From positions 62,001 through 126,000 of the forward strand of contig NZ_LXUK01000017.1 of NCBI RefSeq assembly GCF_013072695.1: a DNA stretch of 64,000 bases, written 5' to 3'. This DNA comes from Acinetobacter sp. Ac_5812 (GTDB lineage: Bacteria > Pseudomonadota > Gammaproteobacteria > Pseudomonadales > Moraxellaceae). The notes under the pieces are model-generated. The model did not search any database and was not told the DNA's origin. It saw nothing but the letters and a program-made list of their open reading frames with translations. The position numbers and the translations under genes are program-made. The number at the start of each line of letters is the position of its first letter. Position 1 is the stretch's first letter. Shown piece by piece: positions 35,088 to 45,884 of this stretch.

Positions 35088-36344
35088 ATGCGCGTAATCG
35101 TTTTAGGAAGTGGCGTCATTGGTGTGGCAAGTGCTTATTATCTTGCACAACAAGGTGCGCAAGTGACGGTACTTGACCGTCAATCAGGACCTGCCAAAGA
35201 AACCAGTTTTGGTAATGCAGGTCAAATCTCCCCAGGATACTCAACCCCATGGGCAGCACCGGGTATTCCTTTTAAAGCAGTCAAGTGGATGTTCCAACAT
35301 CATGCGCCATTAGCCATTAATATTGATGGCAGTATGTGGCAGTTGCAGTGGATGGCACAGATGCTGAAAAACTGTAATCCACAAAGCTATGCGGTCAACA
35401 AAGAACGCATGATGCGTGTGGCAGAATACAGCCGTGACTGCTTACGTGATTTAAGAGCAGAAACTGGCATCAATTACGAAAACCGTTCAAAGGGCACCTT
35501 ACAAGTGTTCCGTAGCGATGCGCAACTTGAAGCGGTACAGCGTGATATTCAAGTATTGCAAGAATGTGGTGTCGACTTCGCTTTACTCAATGCCCAAGAG
35601 CTGGCGAGTGTAGAGCCTGCTTTAGCCCATACAGATAAACTGGTCGGTGGCTTACATTTACCGAATGATGAAACGGGCGATTGCTATTTATTTACCAATG
35701 CCTTGGCAAAACTGGCGCAAGATTTGGGTGTGGAATTCAAATTCGATCAAAATGTTGAAAACCTGATTGTTGAAGGTGATGAAATCAAAGGCGTCAAGGT
35801 CAATGGTGAGGTTCTCACTGCGGATCGTTATGTCTTGGCCTTTGGTAGCTACTCTCGTGACTTCCTGAAACCATTAGAACTGAATTTACCTGTTTACCCA
35901 GTCAAAGGTTATTCACTGACCATTCCGATTGTAGAGCCAAAATTTGCACCACAATCTACGGTCTTGGATGAAACCTACAAAGTTGCGATTACCCGTTTTG
36001 ATCAACGTATCCGCGTCGGTGGTATGGCTGAATTGAGTGGTTTCAATCTTGGATTGAATCAAGATCGCCGTGCCACCTTGGAAATGGTGACTCAGGACTT
36101 GTTCCCAGGTGGGGATCTCGCTCAAGCTTCATTTTGGACCGGCCTACGTCCAATGACCCCAGACAGCACGCCGATTATTGGTGCAACCCAGTACAAGAAC
36201 CTGTTCCTGAATACGGGACACGGGACTTTAGGTTGGACCATGGCCTGTGGTTCAGGCAAATTGATCAGTGATCTGGTTATGAATCACCGTCCTGACATCA
36301 GTACCGATGGTTTGTCGATTCAACGTTATTCACACGCTGCTTAA
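35088..36344 (+). CDS. dadA: D-amino acid dehydrogenase
   Basis: A 418-residue FAD enzyme oxidising D-alanine to pyruvate and ammonia, feeding electrons to the respiratory chain at the membrane. The FAD loop is [37 protein letters not shown] and [15 protein letters not shown] are hallmark DadA blocks. The ATG at 35088 is chosen over an in-frame GTG at 35070, as GAGG lies at normal distance. It heads an operon with the racemase and RidA. Confidence 0.93.
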   Translation: MRVIVLGSGVIGVASAYYLAQQGAQVTVLDRQSGPAKETSFGNAGQISPGYSTPWAAPGIPFKAVKWMFQHHAPLAINIDGSMWQLQWMAQMLKNCNPQSYAVNKERMMRVAEYSRDCLRDLRAETGINYENRSKGTLQVFRSDAQLEAVQRDIQVLQECGVDFALLNAQELASVEPALAHTDKLVGGLHLPNDETGDCYLFTNALAKLAQDLGVEFKFDQNVENLIVEGDEIKGVKVNGEVLTADRYVLAFGSYSRDFLKPLELNLPVYPVKGYSLTIPIVEPKFAPQSTVLDETYKVAITRFDQRIRVGGMAELSGFNLGLNQDRRATLEMVTQDLFPGGDLAQASFWTGLRPMTPDSTPIIGATQYKNLFLNTGHGTLGWTMACGSGKLISDLVMNHRPDISTDGLSIQRYSHAA

Positions 36345-36367
36345 TTGCACAGACAAGGAAGTTAATT

Positions 36368-37471
36368 ATGCCTCGTCCAATTACTGCGGTGATCCATGCT
36401 CAAGCCTTGCGCCAAAATCTTGCGGTGGTAAGGCAATCGGTTCCGAACAGCAAAGTGTTTGCTGTGGTTAAAGCCAATGCTTATGGGCATGGCATTGAAC
36501 GTGTTTACGAATCTTTTAAAAGCGCCGATGGTTTTGCCTTGCTCGATCTGGACGAAGCAAAACGTCTGCGGGCTTTAGGCTGGACAGGACCGATTTTATT
36601 GTTGGAAGGAATTTTCTCTGCCCAAGACCTGTTTGATTGTGTGCAGTATCAATTGAGTTTTACCGTACATAATACGCAACAGGTGGCGTGGATACAGCAG
36701 CATGCTTATCCAGCCCAGTTCGATATTTTCCTCAAAATGAACAGTGGCATGAACCGTTTAGGTTTCAAGCCACAACATTATCGTGAGATCTGGCAGCAGC
36801 TCAGCAAGTTGGACAACATTGCCAGCATCACCCATATGATGCATTTCTCCGATGCCGATGGTGAGCGTTTTGGTGAAACAGGCATTGACTATCAACTGCA
36901 GCAGTTCGACGCCGCGATTGCAGGTTTGCCTGGAGAAAGATCGGTCAGTAACAGTGCTGCAATCTTAAGATATCAAACTCAACTACAGTCGGACTATGTG
37001 CGTGGCGGCATCATGCTGTACGGCAGTTCGCCCGATTATCCCAAGCATACGATTCAGGACTGGGGCCTTGCGCCGAGCATGAGCTTGCGCAGTGAGATTA
37101 TTGCTGTGCAACAGCTCGATGCACAGGAAAGTGTTGGCTATGGTTCCAGCTATGTGGCCGAACAACCGATCCGAATCGGAATTGTGGCCTGTGGCTATGC
37201 CGATGGTTATCAACGTATTTCAGCAACAGGAACCCCTGTTCTAGTCAATGGGATTCGTACCCAAATCATTGGACGGGTCAGCATGGATATGTTGGCTGTA
37301 GACCTCAGCCCGATCAGCGATGCCGATGTCGGCAGTGAAGTGGTGCTTTGGGGCCAGTCTAGTTCAGGCACAGTTTTAGCCATTGATGAGGTGGCAGCAG
37401 GTTCAGGCACTATCGGTTATGAACTGATGTGTGGCGTGACTGCACGTGTTTCATTTATTACTCAGGAATAA
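36368..37471 (+). CDS. dadX: Alanine racemase, catabolic type
   Basis: A 367-residue PLP enzyme interconverting L- and D-alanine. The lysine that binds PLP is K35 in VVKANAYGHG; the second catalytic tyrosine is in SVGYGSSY; GRVSMDMLAVD is typical. Its place 24 bases after dadA indicates the catabolic isozyme supplying D-alanine to DadA rather than the cell-wall Alr. Confidence 0.93.
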   Translation: MPRPITAVIHAQALRQNLAVVRQSVPNSKVFAVVKANAYGHGIERVYESFKSADGFALLDLDEAKRLRALGWTGPILLLEGIFSAQDLFDCVQYQLSFTVHNTQQVAWIQQHAYPAQFDIFLKMNSGMNRLGFKPQHYREIWQQLSKLDNIASITHMMHFSDADGERFGETGIDYQLQQFDAAIAGLPGERSVSNSAAILRYQTQLQSDYVRGGIMLYGSSPDYPKHTIQDWGLAPSMSLRSEIIAVQQLDAQESVGYGSSYVAEQPIRIGIVACGYADGYQRISATGTPVLVNGIRTQIIGRVSMDMLAVDLSPISDADVGSEVVLWGQSSSGTVLAIDEVAAGSGTIGYELMCGVTARVSFITQE

Positions 37472-37480
37472 GGATTTCTT

Positions 37481-37840
37481 ATGTCTCATTCAGATATTCA
37501 AAAGCTCAATACTAATGAAGTGATGAGTGCTGTAACGGTATTCAATCAAGTGGTGTATTTATCAGGACAAGTACCTAAAAATGCCGAACTAGATATTGAA
37601 GGTCAAACCCGTGAAGTGTTGGCAACCATTGAACAACTTTTGGCTTCCGCAGGAACTGATAAATCACGTTTATTGTCTGCACAATTATTTTTAAAAGATC
37701 TTTCAGATTTCCCTGTGGTCAATACCATCTGGATTGACTGGTTAAAAGGTCATGTTGCACCTTCGCGTGCCACCATTCAGGCAGACTTGGTCAATCCGAA
37801 GTGGTTAATCGAAATTGCAGTCGTTGCAGCACAAAAATAA
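37481..37840 (+). CDS. RidA family enamine/imine deaminase
   Basis: A 119-residue protein with the YjgF/RidA fold; the conserved arginine lies in APSRATIQADLV, with VVYLSGQVP upstream. Such proteins hydrolyse reactive enamine/imine intermediates released by PLP or flavin enzymes, here perhaps the 2-iminopropanoate formed by DadA. It follows dadX by nine bases. Its last codons form one arm of the terminator below. Confidence 0.9.
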   Translation: MSHSDIQKLNTNEVMSAVTVFNQVVYLSGQVPKNAELDIEGQTREVLATIEQLLASAGTDKSRLLSAQLFLKDLSDFPVVNTIWIDWLKGHVAPSRATIQADLVNPKWLIEIAVVAAQK

Positions 37841-37860
37841 AGCGATCCGCTTTATTTTTG
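37832..37860 (+). terminator. Terminator overlapping the ridA stop codon
   Basis: A perfect 13-bp stem: CAAAAATAAAGCG at 37832-37844 and its complement at 37848-37860, loop ATC, ending in TTTTTG and followed by further T residues. The stop codon TAA lies inside the 5' arm. Confidence 0.85.
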
Positions 37861-38030
37861 TTTAAAAAATATAAAAAAAGAAGAAAAGTAACGTATTTGC
37901 AGTAGATAAAACGTAGTCAGATACGTATTTTCTTGCAATCGAAATGAGTCAGTCGTCTTTAAAAGACAGCTAGGGTATGGCGTATAAATCAAGGCTGACT
38001 CATTTAGGAAAAAAGTAAAAGGAACTTTAT

Positions 38031-39467
38031 ATGACGGTTACATCTCATCAGTCAGAAGGCGAACAGTCGCCCCAAGACTTACAACGTAAACTCTCCAATC
38101 GCCATTTGCAGTTGATCGCCATCGGCGGTGCCATTGGTACAGGGCTCTTTATGGGCTCAGGCAAAACCATCTCTTTGGCAGGCCCATCAATTCTGTTTAT
38201 TTACATGATCATTGGTGGCATGTTCTTCTTTTTGATGCGTGCACTGGGTGAGTTATTACTTGCCAACTTGCATTACAAATCCTTTGTCGATATGGCACAT
38301 GACCTGATTGGACCATGGGCAGGTTATTACATGGGCTGGACCTATTGGTTGGGTTGGGTGCTGGTCGGGATTGCCGATCTGGCCGCCGTAATTAATTATC
38401 TCACCTTTTGGTTACCCGAAGGCACCATGTTTACTCCAATTGGGCAGGCCGCCATTAGCGCAGGCTGTGTCCTGTTTGTACTGTTCTTAAACCTGCTCAC
38501 CGTGCGCCTATTTGGTGAAATTGAATTCTGGTTTGCCCTGATCAAGATTTTAGCGATTATCGGTTTGATTGGTGTTGGTGGCTATATGATCTTTAGCCAT
38601 TTCCATGCACCGCATGGTGCTGTCGCTTCGCTCAGTAATGTCTGGTCGCATGGTGGTATGTTTCCAAAAGGTCTGGATGGCTTCTTGGCTGGTTTTCAGA
38701 TCGCAGTCTTTGCCTTTGTTGGGGTGGAATTGATTGGAACTACCGCTGCTGAAACCAAAGATCCGCATAAGAACTTACCCAAGGCCATTAATGCGATTCC
38801 GATTCGGATTATTTTATTCTATGTGTTGGCCTTGTTGGTGGTGATGTCAGTGACACCTTGGAACATTATCCGTGCCGATAAGAGTCCATTTGTGGAGTTG
38901 TTCTTGAATGCAGGGATTGTGACATCGGCCATCATCATGAATTTGGTGGTGCTATCTTCAGTGATGTCTTCCATGAACAGTGGTGTGTTCTCGACCAGTC
39001 GGATGCTGTTTGGTTTATCTAAAGATGGTCAGGCACCCAATGCCTTTGGTCGTTTATCCAAAAGTGCCGTGCCTTCCAATGGTCTGATCTTCTCGTGTGT
39101 GTTCATCATGGGCGGGGCAGTGTTGCAATACTTTGTGCCGAATACCCTTGAGGCCTTTACTTTGGCCAGTTCATTGTGTGTGATTCTATTCATTAGTGTC
39201 TGGAGTCTGATTATGGTGTGTTATCTGCGCTACCGTAAATTACGTCCAGAACTGCATGCCCAATCCAAGTTTAAAATGCCGGGTGGTGTATTCATGTCTT
39301 ATATTGTGATTGCTTTCCTGTTATTTGCTTTGGTGATTTTGGCACTTGAACCAGATACCTTAAAAGCACTGTATGTTAGCCCATTGTGGTTGATTATTTT
39401 GGTAGTGACTTATCAGCTGATGTATAAACCCCGCATGAAAAAATTGGGGCGTGAATTGGCACAATAG
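38031..39467 (+). CDS. cycA: D-serine/D-alanine/glycine permease, CycA type
   Basis: A 478-residue APC-superfamily transporter with 12 membrane segments. The start LQRKLSNRHLQLIAIGGAIGTGLFMGSGK is the amino acid permease signature. GYYMGWTYWLGWVLVGIADL and the later FAFVGVELIGTTAAET fit CycA. It should import the D-alanine (and D-serine, glycine) used by the dad operon upstream, from which a terminator separates it, so it likely has its own promoter in the 190-base gap. Confidence 0.9.
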   Translation: MTVTSHQSEGEQSPQDLQRKLSNRHLQLIAIGGAIGTGLFMGSGKTISLAGPSILFIYMIIGGMFFFLMRALGELLLANLHYKSFVDMAHDLIGPWAGYYMGWTYWLGWVLVGIADLAAVINYLTFWLPEGTMFTPIGQAAISAGCVLFVLFLNLLTVRLFGEIEFWFALIKILAIIGLIGVGGYMIFSHFHAPHGAVASLSNVWSHGGMFPKGLDGFLAGFQIAVFAFVGVELIGTTAAETKDPHKNLPKAINAIPIRIILFYVLALLVVMSVTPWNIIRADKSPFVELFLNAGIVTSAIIMNLVVLSSVMSSMNSGVFSTSRMLFGLSKDGQAPNAFGRLSKSAVPSNGLIFSCVFIMGGAVLQYFVPNTLEAFTLASSLCVILFISVWSLIMVCYLRYRKLRPELHAQSKFKMPGGVFMSYIVIAFLLFALVILALEPDTLKALYVSPLWLIILVVTYQLMYKPRMKKLGRELAQ

Positions 39468-39484
39468 TTCATGTCTATTGAGTA

Positions 39485-39515
39485 AAAAACCGATCTCCAT
39501 TGATCGGTTTTTTTA
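39485..39515. terminator. Bidirectional terminator between cycA and the LysR gene
   Basis: AAAAACCGATC pairs with GATCGGTTTTT around TCCATT, with A residues on one side and T residues on the other, so it can serve both convergent genes. Confidence 0.88.
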
Positions 39516-39532
39516 TGGTCTAGTCATTCTGT

Positions 39533-40414
39533 TTAATCCACCAATAAGTGCTGATATTGATCGGCCTGTTTACGTAGATAATCCCAGACCAGTTTAATAC
39601 GGGGTTCATGCTGCAAATCGACAAAGGTCAACATCCAAAAGGTATGGGTGTAGCGCACCTGTTGTTCTAATACAGCTTCAAGCTCGGGTTTATCATCGGC
39701 CAAAAACTTGGGTAAAATTGCCAATCCTGCACCTGCACTGACTGCAATTTGTTGGGCTAAAATACTACTGCTGCGGAAGTTGGCATTCAGTTTCAAAGGT
39801 AAACGTTCCATACAATATAGCTCAGGGCTATAGACCAGATCATCAATATAATTGACAAAACGATGTGAAGTTAAATCCTGCAAATCACGGATGGGCGGGT
39901 TGAGCGCCAGATATTTTTTGCTGCCATAAATTTTTAAACAATAATCCGAGAGTCGCGTAATGATATAGGGACCTGAGGTGGGTCGTTCAATGGAGACCAC
40001 AATATCGGCTTCGCGATGCGACAGCTTGATCATTTTCGGTACGGGAATCAGGTCAATGGTGAGCGAGGGATATTGAATGGAAAACTCCGCTAACAAGCGT
40101 GCCAGAAAGGCAGTACCAAAACCTTCAGGTGTGCCAATTCGCACACGGCCTTGCAAAGGTTGGTCGGGCTTTTCAATTTGCAGAAAGGCATATTCCATTT
40201 GCTCAACCCGTGGCACCAATGCCATTCCTTCCAGCGTCAGCTCATAACCCGAGGCCTCACGTTTAAATAAAGTCACCCCTAAAGCTTGCTCCAATGCCTG
40301 AATCCGCCGTGCCACAGTACTGTGTTCCACGCCGATGATCCGTGCCGCATTGGTTAAGGTTTTGGTGCGTGCCAACACTAAAAAAAACTGTAGATGATCC
40401 CAATCCACTTTCAT
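39533..40414 (-). CDS. LysR family regulator divergent from the mms operon
   Basis: A 293-residue LysR-type protein. The N-terminal helix-turn-helix reads FFLVLARTKTLTNAARIIG followed by VEHSTVARRIQALEQALG. The effector domain has GRVRIGTPEGFGTAFLARLL. The ATG at 40414 is preferred, because AAGGAAG lies nine bases before it on this strand; a longer frame begins 30 bases earlier. Position implies control of valine degradation, probably by an acid or CoA intermediate of that route. This is inferred from divergence only. Confidence 0.85.
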   Translation of the reverse strand: MKVDWDHLQFFLVLARTKTLTNAARIIGVEHSTVARRIQALEQALGVTLFKREASGYELTLEGMALVPRVEQMEYAFLQIEKPDQPLQGRVRIGTPEGFGTAFLARLLAEFSIQYPSLTIDLIPVPKMIKLSHREADIVVSIERPTSGPYIITRLSDYCLKIYGSKKYLALNPPIRDLQDLTSHRFVNYIDDLVYSPELYCMERLPLKLNANFRSSSILAQQIAVSAGAGLAILPKFLADDKPELEAVLEQQVRYTHTFWMLTFVDLQHEPRIKLVWDYLRKQADQYQHLLVD

Positions 40415-40430
40415 TGTTATGGTCTTCCTT

Positions 40431-40465
40431 GTGCATATTTGCACAACGATCGTGCATTAATTTGC
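40431..40465. promoter_or_regulatory. Candidate LysR operator in the mmsA divergent region
   Basis: GTGCATATTTGCAC (arms GTGCA/TGCAC) is followed 21 bases later, two helical turns, by a related GTGCATTAATTTGC. Paired half-sites of this kind, near a divergent start, are typical of LysR binding. Confidence 0.5.
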
Positions 40466-40579
40466 GTTGGTGGTCAAAGCTTTCTTTGCTAGTCTCGAAT
40501 AAAAGCTGAATAAAGAAAATACGATGATCGATATTTTCTGAACACTGAACACAATAAAAATACGGCCTATGGAGAGGTT

Positions 40580-42097
40580 ATGAACACAATCCAAAATATT
40601 CAATTGGAAACCGCCAAGTTACTCATTAATGGCAGTTTTATCGAATCTGAAACCCAGCAATGGCAAGATATTATTAATCCTGCAACGCAGGAAGTGATTG
40701 GTCGTGTGCCATTTGCCACGATGCAGGAAGTCGATGCGGCAATTCAGTCTGCACAAGCAGCATTTGCATCTTGGCGTCAAACCCCGATTCAGGCGCGTAT
40801 GCGCATCATGCTGAAGCTGCAAGACTTGATTCGTGCCAATATGAAAGCAATTGCACAGGTGCTGACGGCTGAACAAGGTAAGACTTTGGCCGATGCCGAA
40901 GGTGATATTCAACGCGGTCTGGAAGTGGTTGAGCATGCCTGTTCAGTCGGTACTTTGCAGATGGGCGAATATGTTGAAGGTGTGGCGCGTGGCGTCGATA
41001 CTTATACCGTACAGCAGCCTTTGGGCGTTTGTGCAGGGATTACCCCATTTAATTTTCCCGCCATGATTCCGCTCTGGATGTTCCCAATGGCAATCGTCTG
41101 TGGCAATACCTTTGTGTTGAAACCTTCTGAGCAAGACCCACTCTCGACCATGATGCTGGTGGAGCTTGCGATTCAGGCTGGTATTCCAGCAGGGGTGTTG
41201 AATGTGGTACATGGCGGTAAAGAAGTGGTTGATCGTCTGTGTACGCATCCAGATATTAAAGCCATTTCCTTTGTCGGTTCGACCGCAGTGGGCACCCATG
41301 TGTATAACCTTGCAGGGCAACATGGCAAACGTGTGCAGTCGATGATGGGGGCAAAAAACCATGTCGCCGTGATGCCCGATGCCAATAAAGAACAAACCTT
41401 AAATGCCTTGGTCGGTGCGGCATTTGGTGCAGCAGGGCAACGCTGTATGGCGTTATCGGTTGCGGTGATGGTTGGTGAAAGTAAACACTGGATTCCCGAG
41501 TTGGTTGAAAAAGCCAAAACCTTAACCGTGAATGCAGGGCATGAACCAAATACCGATATTGGCCCTGTGATTTCAAAACGTGCCAAAGCCCGTGTACTGG
41601 ATTTGATCAATAGCGGGGTTGAGCAGGGTGCAGAACTATTGCTGGATGGTCGTGATGTTCAGGTGCTGGGTTATGAGGACGGTAATTTTGTCGGTGCGAC
41701 CATTTTCAGTGGTGTAAGCACGGATATGCGGATTTATAAAGAAGAAATCTTTGGACCTGTACTGGCGATTATTTCTGTCGATACGCTTGAAGAAGCAATT
41801 GCGCTGATCAATGCCAATCCATTTGGTAATGGTGTCGGTTTATTTACCCAAAGTGGCGCAACAGCACGGACTTTCCAGAACCTGATTGATATCGGTCAAG
41901 TTGGTATCAATATTCCAATTCCTGTGCCTGTACCGTTCTTTAGCTTTACCGGTTCACGTGGTTCTAAACTGGGTGATTTGGGCCCTTATGGTAAACAGGC
42001 GGTGCAGTTCTATACCCAAACTAAAACTATTACCAGCCGCTGGTTTGAAGACAGTCATGAAGTGGGTAGTGTCAATACCACCATCAATTTACGTTAA
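40580..42097 (+). CDS. mmsA: Methylmalonate-semialdehyde dehydrogenase (CoA-acylating)
   Basis: A 505-residue aldehyde dehydrogenase family enzyme making propionyl-CoA from methylmalonate semialdehyde. The nucleophile cysteine is C289 in [11 protein letters not shown], and [19 protein letters not shown] plus [19 protein letters not shown] are specific to this CoA-dependent subfamily. It is the last step of valine breakdown and first gene of the operon. GAGAGG lies before the ATG. Confidence 0.95.
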   Translation: MNTIQNIQLETAKLLINGSFIESETQQWQDIINPATQEVIGRVPFATMQEVDAAIQSAQAAFASWRQTPIQARMRIMLKLQDLIRANMKAIAQVLTAEQGKTLADAEGDIQRGLEVVEHACSVGTLQMGEYVEGVARGVDTYTVQQPLGVCAGITPFNFPAMIPLWMFPMAIVCGNTFVLKPSEQDPLSTMMLVELAIQAGIPAGVLNVVHGGKEVVDRLCTHPDIKAISFVGSTAVGTHVYNLAGQHGKRVQSMMGAKNHVAVMPDANKEQTLNALVGAAFGAAGQRCMALSVAVMVGESKHWIPELVEKAKTLTVNAGHEPNTDIGPVISKRAKARVLDLINSGVEQGAELLLDGRDVQVLGYEDGNFVGATIFSGVSTDMRIYKEEIFGPVLAIISVDTLEEAIALINANPFGNGVGLFTQSGATARTFQNLIDIGQVGINIPIPVPVPFFSFTGSRGSKLGDLGPYGKQAVQFYTQTKTITSRWFEDSHEVGSVNTTINLR

Positions 42098-42108
42098 GGG
42101 GATCATGG

Positions 42109-42999
42109 ATGAATATCGCCTTTATTGGTCTAGGGAATATGGGCGGCAGAATGGCCCAAAATCTGCTTAAAGCCGGACTGACAGTCTATGGTTATGACCT
42201 CAGCGAAGTGGCCATTCAGCACTTTGCCGAGGCGGGTGGTGTGGTTTGCGACAGCCCACAAGCAGCGGCCAAACAAGCCGATGTGCTGATCAGCATGTTA
42301 CCTGCGGCCAAACATGTCAAAGAAGTCTATCTCGGTGAAAATGGCGTGTTGGACGTACTGAAAGCAGGCAGCTTATGTATTGACAGCAGTACCATTGACC
42401 CGCAAACCATCAAGGACATTGCAGCGGTTGCCCAAAATAAAAATATCCATATTTGCGATGCGCCTGTTTCAGGCGGCACCATTGGCGCACAAGCAGGGAC
42501 TTTGACTTTTATGGTCGGTGCCAATGACCAGACTTTTGATGAAGTCAAACCTGTACTCAGTCACATGGGCAAAAACGTGGTGCATTGCGGCGAAGTGGGT
42601 GCAGGTCAAATTGCCAAAATCTGCAATAATCTGATTCTCGGAATTTCTATGGCTGCGGTCGCTGAAGGCATGGCGCTAGGGGCCAAACTGGGTATTGATC
42701 CAAAAGCCTTGGCCGGTGTGATTAACACCTCAAGTGGTCGTTGCTGGAGTTCTGAAGTCTGTAATCCATGGCCACAGATTAATGAAAATGCACCTGCTTC
42801 GCGTGGCTATCAAGATGGTTTTGCGACTCAGTTGATGTTGAAAGACTTGGGTCTTGCGGTAGAAGCGGCAGGACAGGTCAAACAACCGATTGTGTTGGGT
42901 GGTATGGTGCAGCAGCTGTATCAGCAAATGTGTATGCGCGGCAATGCGCATCTCGATTTTTCCAGCATTATTCAGCAATACCTACCGCCAGAGGCATAA
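42109..42999 (+). CDS. mmsB: 3-hydroxyisobutyrate dehydrogenase
   Basis: A 296-residue NAD-dependent beta-hydroxyacid dehydrogenase oxidising 3-hydroxyisobutyrate to methylmalonate semialdehyde. The N-terminal Rossmann loop is IAFIGLGNMGGRMAQNLL; CDAPVSGGTIGAQAGTL is the substrate loop, and the catalytic lysine is in GQIAKICNNL. It follows mmsA by 11 bases, with AAGGGGA as ribosome site. Confidence 0.95.
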   Translation: MNIAFIGLGNMGGRMAQNLLKAGLTVYGYDLSEVAIQHFAEAGGVVCDSPQAAAKQADVLISMLPAAKHVKEVYLGENGVLDVLKAGSLCIDSSTIDPQTIKDIAAVAQNKNIHICDAPVSGGTIGAQAGTLTFMVGANDQTFDEVKPVLSHMGKNVVHCGEVGAGQIAKICNNLILGISMAAVAEGMALGAKLGIDPKALAGVINTSSGRCWSSEVCNPWPQINENAPASRGYQDGFATQLMLKDLGLAVEAAGQVKQPIVLGGMVQQLYQQMCMRGNAHLDFSSIIQQYLPPEA

Positions 43000-43078
43000 C
43001 AGCTCAAGCCAAAGGATGGCTTATCAAAAAATTAAACCCTGTCATGAATAACAATCAAAGCAGACTGAGGGAACACAG

Positions 43079-44728
43079 ATGTTGAATTATAAAGAGACGG
43101 TACAGGCTTTTGATCTGCAAAGTACAGCAACACAGATGCTGTCAGGTTCAGTCGATGCATTGAATGCCTGTTATGAATGTTGTGATCGCCACGCACAAAG
43201 CGACAAGATCGCATTGTATTGGCAAGGCAAAGATGGTCGAAAAGAACAATACACTTTTCGCCAGTTACAGCAATGGTCGAGTCAATTTGCCAATTTCTTA
43301 AAATCGCAGGGTGTAAAAGCAGGTGATCGTATTTCAGGATTACTGCCGAGAACACCGGAGTTGCTGGTGACGATTTTCGCGGCATGGCGAATTGGTGCGG
43401 TATATCAACCTTTGTTTACTGCATTTGGCCCGAAGGCGATCGAGCATCGTCTGCAACTGGCACAAAGTAAGCTGGTGGTGACGGATACAGGTAACCGCAG
43501 CAAACTCGATGAAGTTGAGCGTTGCCCCGCAATTGTCACGGTTGCAGATCAGCAAGCGACGCCGTTAAATCCAGAAGACTTTAATTTCTGGAATGAAGTA
43601 CAGCAGCAACCTGAGCACTGTGACTTGGTCATGCGAAGCCTTCAAGATCCATTTTTATTGATGTTTACGTCAGGAACCACAGGACCTGCAAAACCTTTAG
43701 AAGTGCCGTTAAAAGCCTTACTGGCCTTTGCGCGCTATATGCAAGATGCGGTTGGTCTAAGAGAAGAGGATTCATTCTGGAATATTGCCGATCCAGGATG
43801 GGCATATGGCCTGTACTTCGGTATTACTGGCCCCTTATTTTTAGGGCATGCCATCTTGTTCTATGACGGTGGTTTTAGCACGGACAGCCTGTGTCAGATT
43901 GTGAAGGATTATCAGATTACCAATCTGGCGGGTGCACCTACGGCTTACCGCATGATGATGGCGGCAGACCCTACTCAAATGGCCGAGTTAAAAGGTCAGT
44001 TCCGTGTAGTCAGCAGTGCAGGAGAGCCATTGAATCCAGAAGTGATTCGCTGGTTTAAACAGGTGTTGGATGCGCCGATTTATGATCATTATGGGCAAAC
44101 TGAAGTGGGCATGGTGGTGTGTAATCACCATGGTTTAAGCCATGAGGTTCGTGTTGGTTCAGCGGGTTTTGCCAGTGCAGGCTATCGTGTTGCCGTCGTG
44201 AATGAACAAGGCGAAGAATTGCCTGCAGATACCCCCGGGATTTTAGCGGTCGATATCAGCCAATCACCGATGATGTGGTTTGGTGGCTATCATGAAACGC
44301 GTAAATCGCCTTTTATTGGTCAGTACTATTTGACTGGCGATACTGCCGAGTTGCATGCCGATGGCAGCATGAGTTTTGTTGGGCGCAGTGATGATGTGAT
44401 CACCACCTCGGGCTATCGGATTGGACCGTTTGATGTGGAAAGTGCCTTGCTGGAACATGATGCGGTGGTTGAAGCAGCGGTCATTGGGGTACCTGACCCA
44501 GAACGTACCGAGGTGGTGAAAGCCTTTGTGATCTTATCGGCAGGCGTTCAACCCTTAGCACAACTGGCTGAGGAACTGAGTCAATTTGTGAAAAAACGCC
44601 TGTCTGCACATGCCTATCCACGTTTAGTCGAGTTCGTTACCGAACTGCCAAAAACCCCAAGTGGCAAAATTCAGCGCTTTTTATTACGTAATCAGGAAAT
44701 TGCCAAACAGCAAGCGAAAGCAGGGTAA
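43079..44728 (+). CDS. AMP-forming acyl-CoA synthetase
   Basis: A 549-residue ANL-superfamily enzyme. The phosphate loop is [13 protein letters not shown], then [11 protein letters not shown] and [12 protein letters not shown]; the C-terminal lysine motif is [14 protein letters not shown]. It activates a carboxylic acid through an acyl-adenylate. In valine operons a synthetase of this kind sits beside mmsAB and is thought to act on isobutyrate, propionate or related acids. Which acid is used here is not readable. Confidence 0.85.
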   Translation: MLNYKETVQAFDLQSTATQMLSGSVDALNACYECCDRHAQSDKIALYWQGKDGRKEQYTFRQLQQWSSQFANFLKSQGVKAGDRISGLLPRTPELLVTIFAAWRIGAVYQPLFTAFGPKAIEHRLQLAQSKLVVTDTGNRSKLDEVERCPAIVTVADQQATPLNPEDFNFWNEVQQQPEHCDLVMRSLQDPFLLMFTSGTTGPAKPLEVPLKALLAFARYMQDAVGLREEDSFWNIADPGWAYGLYFGITGPLFLGHAILFYDGGFSTDSLCQIVKDYQITNLAGAPTAYRMMMAADPTQMAELKGQFRVVSSAGEPLNPEVIRWFKQVLDAPIYDHYGQTEVGMVVCNHHGLSHEVRVGSAGFASAGYRVAVVNEQGEELPADTPGILAVDISQSPMMWFGGYHETRKSPFIGQYYLTGDTAELHADGSMSFVGRSDDVITTSGYRIGPFDVESALLEHDAVVEAAVIGVPDPERTEVVKAFVILSAGVQPLAQLAEELSQFVKKRLSAHAYPRLVEFVTELPKTPSGKIQRFLLRNQEIAKQQAKAG

Positions 44729-44738
44729 GGAACACAAG

Positions 44739-45866
44739 ATGCAATTAACGGAAGAACAAAGCTTAATTCGAGATATGGCGAAAAGCTTCGCCCAAGAACA
44801 AATCAAGCCCAATGCCAGTGATTGGGACCGACACAGCACTTTTCCAAAAGCTGCACTGGCACAGATGGGGCAGCTCGGCTTTATGGGCATGCTGATTCCT
44901 GAGCAATGGGGTGGTTCTGATACAGGTAATCTTGCTTATGTCTTGGCGCTTGAGGAGGTGGCCGCAGCCGATGGTGCCACTTCAACCATCATGAGTGTAC
45001 ATAACTCGGTGGGCTGTGTGCCGATTTTAAAATTTGGTAGCGATGAACAGAAACAACGCTTTTTAAAACCCTTGGCACAAGGTGAAATGATTGGTGCTTT
45101 TGCCCTGACTGAACCGCATACCGGTTCGGATGCGGCAGCGATTAAAACCCGTGCCGTGAAAGATGGCGATGACTATATTCTCAATGGTGCTAAGCAGTTT
45201 ATTACCTCGGGTGATAATGCAGGCGTGATTATCGTATTTGCCGTGACTGACCCCAATGCAGGCAAAAAAGGCATCAGTGCCTTCCTCGTGCCACGAGAGA
45301 CACCCGGTTATGAGGTGATTCGGGTTGAAGAGAAACTCGGTTTACATGCTTCTGATACCTGTCAGATTGCGCTGACTGATGTGCGTATTCATAAAAGCCT
45401 AATGCTAGGTCAGGAAGGTGAGGGACTGAAAATCGCGCTTGCCAATCTGGAAGGTGGTCGTATCGGTATTGCGGCACAGGCGGTCGGTTTGGCACGTGCA
45501 GCATTGGAAGAAGCCACGCGTTATGCCAAAGAGCGTCTGACCTTTGGCAAAGCAATTTTTGAGCATCAAGCACTGGCATTCCGACTTGCCAGTATGGCGA
45601 CCGAGATCGAAGCAGCTCGACAACTGGTGCATTACGCTGCACGTCTTAAAGAAGCAGGGCAACCTTGTCTAAACGAAGCTTCCATGGCCAAGCTGTTTGC
45701 TTCAGAAATGACCGAGCGCGTCTGCTCGGCTGCGTTACAGGTGTTTGGTGGCTACGGTTATCTGAAAGATTTCCCGATTGAACGCATCTATCGTGATGCT
45801 CGAATTTGTCAGATTTATGAAGGCACCAGTGATATTCAACGTTTAGTGATCGCCCGTAGCTTATAA
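44739..45866 (+). CDS. Acyl-CoA dehydrogenase, probably isobutyryl-CoA
   Basis: A 375-residue flavoenzyme forming methacrylyl-CoA. FAD/substrate signatures [18 protein letters not shown] and the C-terminal [31 protein letters not shown] are present, the catalytic glutamate being in [10 protein letters not shown]. Specificity for isobutyryl-CoA is inferred from the operon. The start at 44739 follows AAGGA; an upstream in-frame ATG at 44661 lies inside the preceding gene and is unlikely. Confidence 0.9.
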   Translation: MQLTEEQSLIRDMAKSFAQEQIKPNASDWDRHSTFPKAALAQMGQLGFMGMLIPEQWGGSDTGNLAYVLALEEVAAADGATSTIMSVHNSVGCVPILKFGSDEQKQRFLKPLAQGEMIGAFALTEPHTGSDAAAIKTRAVKDGDDYILNGAKQFITSGDNAGVIIVFAVTDPNAGKKGISAFLVPRETPGYEVIRVEEKLGLHASDTCQIALTDVRIHKSLMLGQEGEGLKIALANLEGGRIGIAAQAVGLARAALEEATRYAKERLTFGKAIFEHQALAFRLASMATEIEAARQLVHYAARLKEAGQPCLNEASMAKLFASEMTERVCSAALQVFGGYGYLKDFPIERIYRDARICQIYEGTSDIQRLVIARSL

Positions 45867-45884
45867 CCAGAGAACAAGGAATCG

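Noticed and set aside
40943..41610. Overlapping minus-strand ORFs of 145-150 codons opposite mmsA
   Set aside because: They are shadows of a well-conserved aldehyde dehydrogenase frame; their translations are rich in His and Cys with no domain.
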